Shown in pieces: positions 52,873 to 63,236 of a stretch of DNA of 64,000 nucleotides. The stretch comes from Bicyclus anynana. Lineage: Eukaryota > Arthropoda > Insecta > Lepidoptera > Nymphalidae. The first letter of the stretch is position 1. The number at the start of each line of letters is the position of its first letter. Location: assembly GCF_947172395.1 (NCBI RefSeq), contig NC_069094.1, positions 17,102,292 through 17,166,291 on the forward strand, given 5' to 3'. The notes beneath the pieces were generated by a model. It saw only the letters and a program-made list of their open reading frames with translations. It made no database searches and was not told where the DNA came from. The position numbers and the translations under genes are program-made.

Positions 52873-53420
52873 AACTACGAAAGAAATAGTTTATTGATGT
52901 TTAAGTAATGATGAACTGATGAAGGATGAAGATATTTTTTAAATAAGATTTTTAAAATCTATAGGTAGAAGAAGGAGTATACGAACAGTGAAAGTGAGTG
53001 ATGAAACAGAACAGAAACAAACTTTCTGGTGTGATGGGCACTACAACCTTGGGACCCCGACGTCGATTAATTAGGATAAAAAGACGTTTCAAAATAATAA
53101 AATAAAAGGGCCTAATACAATAAGACTGTTCAAGGTGAAAAATTATATTAAAAATATGATACGGAAAATACAAAAGATCCTTATTTAATTACAACAACTG
53201 ACGAAAATAGGCGAAGGCGTACAAATTATTTATTTGGCAAAGATATTTTTAGCTTAGTTCGGGGAACTTGGGGGGCTTCTGCGACTTGATTAAATTACTT
53301 TATATTAGCCAAGCCACTGTACTTTATATTTGTATGCTCATCATAATCATCATCTTGATCTTTTCCCACCTATGTGGACACCACACACTCTCTTCTGTTT
53401 ACAGACATATTCCTCTTGGT
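52873..53420. other. AT-rich stretch, no recognised feature
   Basis: A 73-codon minus-strand frame (52952-53173) has no motif. Confidence 0.35.
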
Positions 53421-53600
53421 AGTAAGTGATGATGCAATCTAAGATGGAAGCGGGCTAACTTGTTAGGAGTAGAATGAAATCCACACTCCTTTCGGTTTCT
53501 ACACGACATCGTACCGGAACGCTAAATTGCTTGGTTCGTCTTTGTCGGCAGGGTGGTAACTAGCCACGGCCGAAGCCTCCCACCAGCTAAACATATTCCA
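53421..53600 (-). mobile_element. SINE-C, minus strand
   Basis: In plus-strand order: AGTAAGTGATGATGCAATCT, GAAGCGGGCTAACTTGTTAG, TTTCGGTTTCTACACGACAT, GGTGGTAACTAGCCACGGCC and GAAGCCTCCCACCAGC. No A tail remains. Confidence 0.85.
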
Positions 53601-54402
53601 GACATGCGATACTTTTTGTCTCGGCAAACCCCAATATAAGAGTCATACTGGTTAACTTGTCGATTCTACAAGCGAACAATACTTTAGCGTTTTATTTTTT
53701 CTGGGATAAAATAAATTTTAATTTTTTTTTTAAGTTAACTAATAAAGATTAATATCTGTTACAGGTACATTTCATAACATGATGGTTAAGTTTTTGGTAA
53801 GCTTTATTCTAAAATACCCACGATTTTTTTAAACTTTTAATTTGGTACTAGATTTTTTTTGATTATACCTACTTATTCTAATGAATAAGATTGTCGTCAC
53901 AAATCATTATAACGGTAATGATATTTTATCAAGAGTTAGTAAAAATGTAGGTAGTACCTATCTACCTACCTGTAGGAAAATTTAGAGAACGATGAATATG
54001 TTCATAAGCGTTTCTTTTAAACATTTACGGAATAATGTAAGTACTTCTGCAAGAATAGGATGAGAGCCTGTAACGGTTAGACCTTTGTAATGTCATAAGA
54101 GCTAAAAGTTTGTCTGTCTTACTCCTACTGTTAGTTAGTGCGGTAGGTAACTGGAACGGTGTTTGGACTCTCAAAACTCCAACACTAACGTAAAATGTAT
54201 TTTTTAATATTTTCTAACACAAATCCGAGATCGAACTCTGGACCGCATTATATTTAGCCGAAAACTGTATCACCGAGACAGATAATAAAATACAGAACAA
54301 AAAGTACTTTGCAAAACTATTATTTTCGACTCGAATCAATTAATTGAACTTTACTTTTTCTGACATTTTAATATTTGCCGCGTTCAATGAAATTATCATT
54401 AA
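53601..54402. other. AT-rich stretch with a tRNA-like relic
   Basis: The minus strand at about 54215-54290 reads GTCTCGGTGATACAG and GAGTTCGATCTCGG, a decayed SINE head. The rest shows nothing. Confidence 0.4.
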
Positions 54403-54600
54403 CTAGCGGACGCGCGCCACTTCGCTCTATGAAATTCCGTTTTCACAAACACCGCGACAACTATTTATTGTTGCGGGATCAAAAGTCTATGCATATTGCT
54501 CAATATCCTCTTCTACCTTCTAGTAAAAGTCCCAGTAAAACCGGTTCAGCCGATCCAGAGATTAGCACGATCTAATAGACAGACAGACATATTGGCAAAA
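54403..54600 (-). mobile_element. Helitron-like element, 3' part
   Basis: Starts CTAGCGGACGCGCGCCACTT after an A and includes ACCGGTTCAGCCGATCCAGA and GACAGACAGACATATTGGC, words of a longer subfamily. The 5' TCTATAC end is missing. Confidence 0.65.
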
Positions 54601-54695
54601 ATGTTAAAAAGCTTGTTTGTGTTTTAGTATCGTTTAATTATAACACAGTTATTTTGAAGTCACAGACACACTCTTCAATTTAATTTTATTATTAA

Positions 54696-54869
54696 CTAGC
54701 TGAGCTTTCACCCGCGTGGTTTCCGTTCCCGTAGGAATACGGGGATAATAATAAAGCCTACAGCCTTTCTCGATAAATGGGCTATCTAACACTGAAAGAA
54801 TTTTTCAAATTGGACCAGTAGTTAAAAAATAAACAAACAAACTCTTCAGCTTTATAATATTAGTATAGA
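54696..54869 (-). mobile_element. Helitron-like element, complete, 174 bp
   Basis: Flanked by A and T. Plus strand runs CTAGCTGAGCTTTCACCCGC...TAATATTAGTATAGA. It shares AATACGGGGATAATA, CTCGATAAATGGGCTATC and TGAAAGAATTTTTCAAATTG with 17421 and 45556. With 45556 it defines the short subfamily. Confidence 0.85.
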
Positions 54870-55525
54870 TTGAAGTATTGACAAAAAGCTTGATCTACAA
54901 TAACTTGGTTCTGGTTGTGACATTTTCTGAAATTGAAAAAGAATTATTTTATAAATAAAGTTTAACCTTTTCTGTTGTTTTCATCCGATGTAATCTGTGA
55001 TATTAATACGTCATTTAACTTTGTCAACTGCCCTTTCGTATTATTTCTACTCGTAGATAGGTACTATTACTTGTCTGTACACTGTACTGTTCAGTAATAA
55101 ACGAGAGCCTCCGGGTTCGAATCCAAGCATTTAAAACATCATAGTATCTCCGAATTTTTATTAAGTATATTCTAGTTATTACCTATACTCGTTCATACTC
55201 GTGCCGAATACGAGTTGATAATAATGAGAAAATTTTATGTTTTGATGAGATATGCGCATACGCAAGTTAACTTGGCCTTCGCTTAACTTTGCGAGCAGTG
55301 GGTGTAATTATCTTTGACATTATAAGTTTAATGTTAATTATAAAGGCATCTTTGTTTTAAAAACAGCAGCAACATTGTCCTGTTGCTATCGCGGACAATG
55401 TAGAGTAATCGCTGCCAACTTCAAATAGTTATCTCTCGGCAACGCCTCGTCAAGGCATGTGATAGCTAGACCTTTGTATTTTTAAACCGAAAGGTCCTCA
55501 GTTTATGCTCTAACTATAGGTATCG
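54870..55525. other. AT-rich stretch, no gene
   Basis: A B-box-like CCGGGTTCGAATCC near 55108 and a SINE-B-end-like CGTGCCGAATACGAGTTGAT near 55200 suggest shredded SINE sequence. Confidence 0.35.
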
Positions 55526-55783
55526 ATGGTTCAGAGAGAAATTGTGACCATTATATATTTTTTTGCCGATCAGGAAATTGTAGCTAAGAATTATAACTCT
55601 ATGGTCGAATTACGGTTTTATTAATTATATGCATCTTTGACTGAGCTTGTACGGCGAAATAACATTAAGCGTAATTCTGTCACCAAACATGAACGTAATA
55701 CATGGTTCTATCTTACTCTGCAAGAATTAAAAAACGTATGTCAAACTTATGATAACAAACTTAATGTCCATTATAAGCAATGA
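55526..55783 (+). pseudogene. Broken open frame, unassigned
   Basis: A frame of 86 codons starting MVQREIVTIIYFFADQ is interrupted by one TAA (55622-55624). It continues with LTELVRRNNIKRNSV and LQELKNVCQTYDNKLNVHYK before TGA. The composition is somewhat protein-like, but in AT-rich DNA this length with one stop is weak evidence. No family recognised. Confidence 0.15.
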
Positions 55784-55977
55784 TTTACAACACATAACAT
55801 GAAAAACTTAAGCTGAGCGGTTTTAGAACTAAATTTGATACTTTAGCTATTGTTTTACTTGTTATATCCGTGGTTTTCAAGTTAAAAAAGCATTATTTTT
55901 GTATGATATAAAAATAGTACAACAATATAAGTTTGGTAAAAGATCAGTATACAAATACATAAAAAGCCATGCAGTAG

Positions 55978-56142
55978 GATATCAGTCGGTTTGGGAAACC
56001 TGAGACAGATCCCAAGGCCGCCATGCGCAGACCCGGCCTTCCCATGGCAGTGCCCTTGCCGCCGCCGGGTTACACACGAAAGCTACGCCAGCTTGAAGAT
56101 ATGCCCGTGATTAATTGGCAACTTATGTCCTTATTCAAATAG
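55978..56142 (+). other. GC-rich coding-like segment with PPxY motif
   Basis: A frame opens after a TAG at 55975 and runs 54 codons to TAG at 56140. An ATG in a GCCGCCATG context (56023) starts a peptide with MRRPGLPMAVPLPPPGY; PPGY fits the WW-binding PPxY motif. GC content is far above the flanks. The minus strand is also open over much of it, so strand is uncertain. No convincing splice sites. It could be an exon, a retrocopy fragment or element coding sequence. Confidence 0.2.
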
Positions 56143-56912
56143 CTAGTTGACTCGACAAACGTTGTTCTGACATAAATAGTTTTTTACAGAAATACTAAAA
56201 TCGCGACTTTAATTTTCAATTAAAATTTATTTATTTGTATACAGAAAGAAAATTGTAGGTATTTATATTAATTGAAGCATTTCTTTTACTTAAAGTAGAT
56301 ATACTTGAAGTAACAAGCACCCTCGTAACTTTTAAATAATTTTTAGCTCATCATTTAATTATCGCCATTATCTGATATAATATATATAAAATACAACCTG
56401 AAGTTTCAAAAGAGCTTGTAAACTATGTCTCCTTGACTTTGATTTTCAAATGTTTAGTCATAAAGATTTGATAGCAAGTAGTGCGTTTGTGCTCGTCGAT
56501 GAAGCAGTACCGCATGTGTGCGCAGCATTGCTGTGGCCTGTGCTGTGTGTGCTGTGTGTGACAGGCACATCAGGCTCAATACTTATGCCTCAAGTCGATG
56601 GGAATAAGACTTGAATGCCTCGCGAAGTGTTTCTCTGTGTAGGCGACGGTTCTCATTGTTACATTTAGGTAGGTCATCTGCTCGGCCCGTTATTTATTAT
56701 TACTATAACAATAAGACTTGACGTCGTAAAAAGACCGATGAACTGATTATAATAAATAATATTAAACATATTTTAACGTATTGTAAACATTTATTGTTTC
56801 ATTGTTGCAAAATGGCCGATAACGCTTCGGTTGCCATACAAACACAACAGCTGATCTGAAGTCATCCAAACAAATACACATCTGTAGTAACATATCTTTG
56901 CTACTACTGCTA
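56143..56912. other. AT-rich stretch, no recognised feature
   Basis: A short GTGCTGTGTGTGCTGTGTG tandem lies near 56540. Nothing else. Confidence 0.4.
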
Positions 56913-57075
56913 CTAGCAAACGCACGCGGCTTCGTCCGCGTTGAGACCCTACTGCCCTACCCGTGGAATCTTTAAGGTTTTTATATAAGTTTCATTATAA
57001 AGATTTATAATATATTATAAATTTATTATAAATCTTTATATTTCAATATAAAGATTTATAATAAAAATACATCCG
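56913..57075 (-). mobile_element. Helitron-like terminal fragment with AT-rich palindromic interior
   Basis: CTAGCAAACGCACGCGGCTTC then GTCCGCG is the complement of the 3' end. After about 60 bases the sequence becomes repeated ATAAAGATTTATAATA and its complement (56995-57070), able to form several hairpins. Confidence 0.5.
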
Positions 57076-57095
57076 TACAACAAACATACAAACTC

Positions 57096-57137
57096 TTACG
57101 CTTTAGAATCGTAAAGCGTAAAATACGCTTTACGATT
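57096..57137. repeat. 14-bp palindrome with a third matching arm
   Basis: AATCGTAAAGCGTA (57107-57120) pairs perfectly with TACGCTTTACGATT (57124-57137), loop AAA. A further TTACGCTTTAG (57096-57106) just upstream can pair with the left arm instead, so two alternative hairpins are possible. Confidence 0.65.
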
Positions 57138-58050
57138 TTATTTTTTTAGCGTGCTCCAACTTAGGTGAGATAGCAGTTAAAAATGTAACTTGATAGACGA
57201 TAATAATTGGTAGAAATTTATCCAACACACATACCTACACAATGTACTCGTAGACTAGTACAAACATACACATAAGTAAGTGCGACGAGATAAACCTTTG
57301 ATGCTATTAACGTTATATTAGTATGTTGTTTAACTGATAATGCTTTTTATGATTTAATATCTCGATGCCCGGACAACCTTTTTTTTAAACTCCTAAAATG
57401 CAAAATATTGTATGACATGTTATTACACTTTTACCGCCATCTCTTAAAGGTATCAGGTACTAGGTACGTAATATACACCTCAACCTTGTTGTTTTTGTTA
57501 TTGTCGTTAATGAGTATTAGCCTTATTGAAATACGTCATTGAGCCTTTGTTATTATGTTTAAATAGATATAAATATGCCTCTACAGATTAATATAATTAC
57601 AGGTATATCATAGGTAGTGTCGTGTCGGCTGTCTCAGCCGGTGTAGCCGTCACTCGTGACAGCACAAGGCCGAAATTCAAATTATATTAATTAGAAAGTT
57701 TATTCCGCGACTATAATATTGCCGTATTATTTCGTGACAACTAGTGGACGCCCGCTACTTCGTCTGGTGTTTCGGATTTCAACAAAACAAAGTTAGCTCA
57801 AATAACAAACCGCTTGAAAATCTCTATTACGTTTAATAATTTCATTGATAAATAATTGATTTTAATTTTAATAATTGTTCTAAAATAGAAATGTGAATAT
57901 TGTAAATTGTGTTCTGAACTTGGCTGGTACCCTGCCGTGCGTTTAGATAACCTCGTTCTTTTGCTGACAAATTATTATGATGTTTATTATTGTAAAACAT
58001 TTCGAAGTGCATTGAGTGCAACGACTTATATCGTACCTGTCGAGTGCATT
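57138..58050. other. AT-rich stretch with a Helitron-like end
   Basis: CTAGTGGACGCCCGCTACTT at 57741 is a family 3' end complement that breaks off within 35 bases. No other feature. Confidence 0.4.
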
Positions 58051-58074
58051 GGATATTACATTTTTTGACGTATG

Positions 58075-58265
58075 TTGTATTTGTGTGTGGCCGACCACGA
58101 CTAGTCGTTGGCCGTGTTCACAAAATGCGGCCAGATTTGCGGCCACGACTTTGACCACGGCTGGTAGTGACGTGGTCAACTGTCGGGTTGCTGTGCGCTC
58201 ACGAATAGCCCGTGCAACTGGCTGGCCGGGTCGCATTCGGCACCACAGAACTAGTGACAGCGAGC
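58075..58265. repeat. GC-rich block with repeated and palindromic GGCC/CCACGAC words
   Basis: CCACGAC or close variants occur several times in both orientations (CCGACCACGACTAGTCGTTG, GCGGCCACGACTTTGACC, GACGTGGTCAACTG). ACGACTAGTCGT is a perfect palindrome. The pattern resembles subterminal transposase-binding repeats of hAT/P-type elements, but terminal repeats were not found. The frames on both strands here are by-products. Confidence 0.3.
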
Positions 58266-58320
58266 ACTCATAGCTTTTCATTTAATTAGTGCAGTAGTTA
58301 TTCTACGAGCAGTTGACGTC

Positions 58321-58362
58321 TAAAGGAGGTTTAAATACTTCGTCCGCCTTTAGACCTCCTTT
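58321..58362. repeat. Overlapping hairpins around TAAAGGAGGT
   Basis: TAAAGGAGGT pairs with ACCTCCTTTA downstream. The intervening CCGCCTTTAGAC can pair instead with GTCTAAAGG. Confidence 0.45.
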
Positions 58363-58502
58363 ATCCAGCCCTCTCGCAAAACTATAAACAACATCCTTGC
58401 CAAATCTCATCCTTGAACGTCGATATTTCTTGATCAGTGATTCCCTTTAACTTTTATACGAGTATATAGGTATTTATACATATACAAGAATCGCTAAAGT
58501 AA

Positions 58503-59062
58503 GTGTATTCCACTGACATACACCACAAGGAAACAGGAGTACTTATTAGCAATACTGTACTGTACAAACAACAGGCCACGGGACGTCGGCGTTGGAACAA
58601 TCCTAATTGTTGTTACATTGAAGCAATCATTTCCTGTCGACTTCAACAAGTTTATTCAAATTTGCCCAATTTCCTACCAGACTTAACTACTGGCGTTGCA
58701 AACAAAAGACTTGGGGCTATCGCTAAGATGATCGCACATTGCCGCGAACAGCGCACGCCATCGCTGCAAGATCTGCAAGAGACAGGCGCAGCCATGAACT
58801 GACTCAGCTCATCATAATGCCTCGATTAAACCTACCGAAGTAGAGACGGTTCCATCCGTGCTCGCTTGACTAGTGTCTTGCGCACTAGTGCACATGCTTT
58901 TCGATTATTTGGAGGGAAAGAAAAATATGAATATTAGTCATTAGTCTTTGACGCTAAAATACTCTGTTGATAATCTTAGAATATTATTATTTATTATTTA
59001 GTGTGTTCTAATGCAAAGAAAATTACGTACCTAAATAAACCAATATTCTTTGAAAAAAAAAA
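58503..59062 (+). pseudogene. Possible retroposed 3' cDNA end with unassigned frame
   Basis: A 99-codon frame (58503-58802) ends in a varied, protein-like C-terminus (SNLPNFLPDLTTGVANKRLG; MIAHCREQRTPSLQDLQE) at TGA 58800. A 230-base 3'UTR-like segment follows with AATAAA at 59034-59039 and, 13 bases later, a run of ten A (59053-59062). Genomic A right after a poly(A) site is the mark of a processed retrocopy or retroelement. No family recognised. It could also be a genuine terminal exon next to a chance A-run. Confidence 0.25.
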
Positions 59063-59484
59063 CAACGTTGATGATTTTACGGCTATCGAGTCAGTCTGCC
59101 ACCATCATTTTGTTGGCTTATTTTGCTCCAGTATTGATTTAGATGCAAATTACAGTGTTTATGCATTATAACTACGCATACCATTAACACACTTCACGTT
59201 AATTAGGGAGTTTTTGTTTGTGTGCGTTGCCGTGCGGTCCTGATGCAAAACCGACTCTGTTCAACTTGAAATTCGAAAGTTTGGACCCACCACGCTGCGC
59301 CAAGGCGGCTTGGTGGGTTTTGGGGAATAAAAATACGTGTAAACGTTAACTGGTCGCCATGTAAGTCTCCACACGGCTCCAAAATTTAAAACGCGTAATC
59401 TCTGTAACCATTACATTGAATGCAGTCGACAGTTACAATACTTTAAACTGCGTGACGACTTACTTTCGATAACATCTATCCTAT
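59063..59484. other. Mixed stretch with SINE-A remnant
   Basis: GACCCACCACGCTGCGCC...GGCTTGGTGGGTTT (59272-59322) is a short SINE-A tail relic. Nothing else is supported. Confidence 0.4.
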
Positions 59485-59602
59485 GTGCACTGTAGCATGG
59501 TGCCAAATGGTGACAGTTGCATGTATGACGTTAATAATACGCACTATTACAAAAATTTTCAAGAGGGAAACGAACTGTCACTGGCACCATGCTACAGCGC
59601 AC
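59485..59602. mobile_element. Foldback/MITE-like element (about 118 bp)
   Basis: GTGCACTGTAGCATGGTGCC (59485-59504) pairs with the complement GGCACCATGCTACAGCGCAC (59583-59602) with one mismatch. After a small bulge, GTGACAGTT pairs with AACTGTCAC. Arms total about 30 bp with a 54-base loop. No target duplication was resolved. Confidence 0.7.
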
Positions 59603-59639
59603 GAACTGTAGAGGGTGATGCTGTATAAATAAAATTGTG

Positions 59640-59700
59640 TGTTCCTCGACGCTCTATATATAGACAAGTGTGCGTCGGTGACACTACACTGGACACTGGT
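59640..59700 (+). promoter_or_regulatory. TATA-like motif with downstream GC-richer segment
   Basis: CTCTATATATAG (59651-59662) is followed by a CpG-containing GTGTGCGTCGGTGACAC. Spacing could suit a core promoter, but no transcript-like feature follows. Confidence 0.12.
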
Positions 59701-59780
59701 CACGCCACCTATAGCTTGGTTATTGACAATTTTGAGGTTTGACATAAAAAGCGTTTAGTAACTGTCATGTCAGACGTCCC

Positions 59781-59825
59781 TGATAAATGATAATAACCGG
59801 GACCGACGACTCCATCTCGAAGGCG
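59781..59825 (-). mobile_element. SINE-A fragment, minus strand
   Basis: ATGATAATAACCGGGACCGACGAC is the complement of the GTCGTCGGTCCCGGTTATT block. Confidence 0.5.
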
Positions 59826-59857
59826 TGGACATATTGCACTTATACTAGCATACGAGT

Positions 59858-60000
59858 TTATACTTATATTATAAAGCTGATGAGTTTGATCTTTCAGTGT
59901 TAGATGACCCATATGACGAGGAAGGCTATAGGCTATACATTATCTCCGTATTCCTACGGGAACAGAAACCACGCGGGTGAAACTGCGCCGCGTCAGCTAG
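59858..60000 (+). mobile_element. Helitron-like element, plus strand, intact 3' end
   Basis: TATTATAAAGCTGATGAG near the start, GTTAGATGACCCATATGACG, TTCCTACGGGAACAG and a 3' end CGCCGCGTCAGCTAG followed by T. The 5' TCTATAC word is decayed. Confidence 0.75.
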
Positions 60001-60367
60001 TCTCAAATAAAGTGCTGATGATATTCGAGAGAATAGTGAAAGATAAATCCAAAGGTATCATGATATCTTTTCAAAAAGTATTGCATACCTTTTTATAGAA
60101 TAAAATTTTCTTTCCTTTACCTTGTATTACAAGTTTTTCCGAGAATTGTATACAATTTTCTCGTTCACCGCGAGATCATTTACAAATAATAACTCGACTT
60201 CTCCGAATGGAAACGAGATGGTTAAGGAAAACTTAATATTGATATTATTTCATCTCTACTAGTAAAATTTAAATTTGTAACTAGCGACCTATTTCAACTT
60301 CGCATGTACACCTAATACGTATACTACGTACGTATGCTAAATGTTTAAGTAATTTTATAGTTACAAT
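60001..60367. other. AT-rich stretch with Helitron-like relic
   Basis: CTAGCGACC at 60281 followed by ATTTCAACTTCGC is a worn 3'-end complement. No other feature. Confidence 0.4.
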
Positions 60368-60446
60368 ATCCAAAATAAAGGAGTTGAACTCAGGACCTTC
60401 TCTGTTGAGAACCACAGCAATTGCGCCACAGAGGCGGCAAAAGTTT
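60368..60446 (-). mobile_element. tRNA-like SINE head, minus strand
   Basis: The minus strand reads GCCGCCTCTGTGGCGCAATT, then GGTCCTGAGTTCAACTCC as B box. Same head type as 20690-20762; no body follows. Confidence 0.55.
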
Positions 60447-60809
60447 CCTACTACATTTATTGAATTATAGTCGCTTGTTGTCATGAGACATTGCTTTTAA
60501 ATATATATGAACACTGACGTTCATCGACTAATACGTAGTTATAAAATAAAGATTCTTAAAAAACAATAATTTTCCGTATGAAGTGTGTTTCTCAGTCACG
60601 TTCGAGAGCTTGGATGGAGGAACTGTAGCAACTCCACAATGACGCGCGACGCGAGCGCTGCGTTACAATCTGAAAATTAGCGTTAACTGCAGATAAACTT
60701 CAGGCAACTCGAATGACGTCACTAAGGCTTCTTCCTATATCCTTAGGCACTATTATCAGCCATTTTTTTAAATAAGCCTTCAGGGCCAGAGTATACTATA
60801 TTATATTAG

Positions 60810-60860
60810 TTTGGTGACAAATAAATGTAGCTTCAAATTTATAAATTATTTGTCACCAAA
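60810..60860. repeat. 15-bp perfect inverted repeat
   Basis: TTTGGTGACAAATAA (60810-60824) pairs with TTATTTGTCACCAAA (60846-60860), loop 21. Confidence 0.65.
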
Positions 60861-60884
60861 GGTAATACTTTTATTATTTATTAC

Positions 60885-61079
60885 CTGCACTCCTCGGTTT
60901 CACCCGCGTAATTCAAGTTTCCGTGGAAATACGAAGATACAATATAGCCGATGTTACTCGATGATACACAATACTTTTTTTTAATTTAGTGGTTTAGTCT
61001 TGTACATATGTATTCTGTGGTTTAGGCGAGAAAGCTTATCAAACAGACAAACTCACACTGGCATTATAATAGTTGGGAT
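60885..61079 (-). mobile_element. Helitron-like element, degraded
   Basis: CGGTTTCACCCGCGTAATTC, CCGTGGAAATACGAAGATA, ATATAGCCGATG and a terminal GCATTATAATAGTTGGGAT follow the short-subfamily order with many changes. Both terminal words are decayed. Confidence 0.6.
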
Positions 61080-62994
61080 TTAAATAGCCCATCCCAGGGA
61101 CTCCTCCCTCCTTAGGCTTAGGAGAATGAATATTAGCTTTATTCCTTTATCCAAACCGAATTAACGGGCATTAGGTAATAAAATTGCGACTAATAAGATG
61201 TTTAATATCCGGGACCTCATGATCTTCAAGTCAGCAGATTGACCACATAACTAGCAAGGTGGTCGTGTACATTAACTTAAATTGATTCTCCGTCGTGTGC
61301 TTCGATATACAAAACGAGCGTTTATGCAAACGCTTGTCACGAACGCTCGCACGCGACGTGTGTAGGACGCTTTATCTGTTTGAAAGTGGAAGTTTCCTCG
61401 CGACCTCATAAAGTTGAATCCTTGTCGGAGCTCGTTTTATTTTTCACGTAACCCGATAGTTGGTTTGGTCGTGTTTCGGGTTTGGCCTAGTTGGCAGGCC
61501 TTGTAACGCGATACAGGCTGGGTGCAGTGCTGACTGCTGACAACCAAGGTCCATATAGCTGGGTGTCCAATTATATTGCTAGTAACCAGTTTAGGTTTTT
61601 TTAACTTGAAACACGGGACTGATTATTTTTTTTAAATTACGTTTTTAGGCGACATCCAGAGCTTTTTTTTGTATTATAATAATACGTACGCCAGTCTGGC
61701 TGTTCTTCGGCCTACTCTAATATCTAACGTGTGACGAAGTTCAACATAATAATATGAGTTTTTATTAAATTAGTATTTTATTGTTGTAACACAGATTAAT
61801 TACCGGATTACCCAAAAAAAAATACAAATTTTTAATTTTCTATATTTGACAATGATCGAAACCGTGTCGATTTTATAATTTTCCAGTGCCAAAAATTTTT
61901 TCCGTACTATTTCACCGCGGCTTGTTGCCTCGACTGGTGACAGAAGGGCTGGCTCATTTTTTGCGCAAAGGATCAGCCTGGCTGTCCAGCGCGGAAATGC
62001 AGCCAGTATTCTTGCCACCATTCCACGTGGGCATGATTTGTATAGTTATTAGAATAAGTTAGCTTAAGTTCCTTATTGTATTCATTTTCCATGTTTTTTA
62101 TAATGTTCCATATAACATTAACCGATGGGCGGCACCTGCTACAGACATATGTATATGATTTTGAGAAAATTTCTTAAATTTCAAGGGTTTCAGCCGCCTA
62201 AATCTATAAATTTCATTTAAGAAAACGTGAAAATAATACTTAGATATGACATATTAAGGTAAGCACAGTCATTATCATACGAACATTTTACTGTAAGATG
62301 CATCTTTACTTACCGATTGCCACCATGAGCTAAAAAACTGTTTCCAACAGGATTTTAATCTGTGATTAAAGAACCCTAAATGCATACGAGTAACTCATAT
62401 CATACAAAGTGTGCACGGTAATAAAGGCATGCAGTAGGTAAAGTATTTTATGTAATAATAAAAAACAGGTCATAATAAATCCGCTGTTATAAAAAAATAA
62501 ATGTTAAACGATATATTAATTATCTGCATAAAATTGAAATTTTGTAACATTCACTCAAATCAAGTTTCATACAAGGAAAGGTGTACAAAGTTTATTATTA
62601 CAATAGACGCAACGCTCGCGCGTGACCTTGCTCCTTGTACAAGAGAAACAAAACCTCGTGCCTACTTCATCTGAACACACTCGTACCACAGTACCTCGGT
62701 TGCCTACTGGAGGCAGTCGGCACTTGGTAAATGGTAGGTTAGGGTAGGGTAGGGTGGTAGGTAACCGAAGATGAAAACGCATTGCATGTGTCAATTCATT
62801 ACATGTTTGTAACATAATGTAAACAAAAATATTTCGCATGATTTAGTTTATTTCATTAATTTTATTCATATTTAGTTTTTTTAATTTATTTCTAGTCAAA
62901 TTTTATTACCATTTATTCACGTTGCGGTTAGTACAGGAGTCTACAGCGAAAACAATATCAGCCTACTTTAACGACGTAGTACAGGACCAGACAT
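61080..62994. other. Mixed stretch, no supported gene
   Basis: A CpG-rich segment lies at 61305-61370. A minus-strand segment at 61880-62035 has a faintly coding look and may be a LINE or transposase relic, but the frame is broken. An imperfect hairpin (62690-62770) encloses a short TAGGG-rich run. Confidence 0.35.
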
Positions 62995-63236
62995 TCTTCG
63001 TTAGAGGAGAGGGGTGGCTTAGACCCACCGCGCTGCTGCAATGTTGGTTGGCGGGCTTAAGGAGATAAATGATAATGACCGGCAGCGCCAGCTCAGCGTA
63101 ATCTTCGAAGAACGGCGGTGTAATACGACCATTTTCCGAACTCAGGACTGAGATTTTTTTCTGAAATTTTAACAAGACCCACGATTCGAATACAGGATCT
63201 ATTGATCTGAAAGCACACGCGGTTTGCCGCCCCAGT
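62995..63236 (-). mobile_element. SINE-A, minus strand
   Basis: GACCCACCGCGCTGCTGC, TTGGCGGGCTTAAGGAG, ATAATGACCGGCAGCGCC and, at the right, CACGATTCGAATACAGGATC (B-box complement). Moderately diverged. Confidence 0.7.

Noticed and set aside
61800..62021. Minus-strand frame suggestive of a LINE or transposase fragment
   Set aside because: A plausible reading needs frame changes and I could not match it to a family with confidence.
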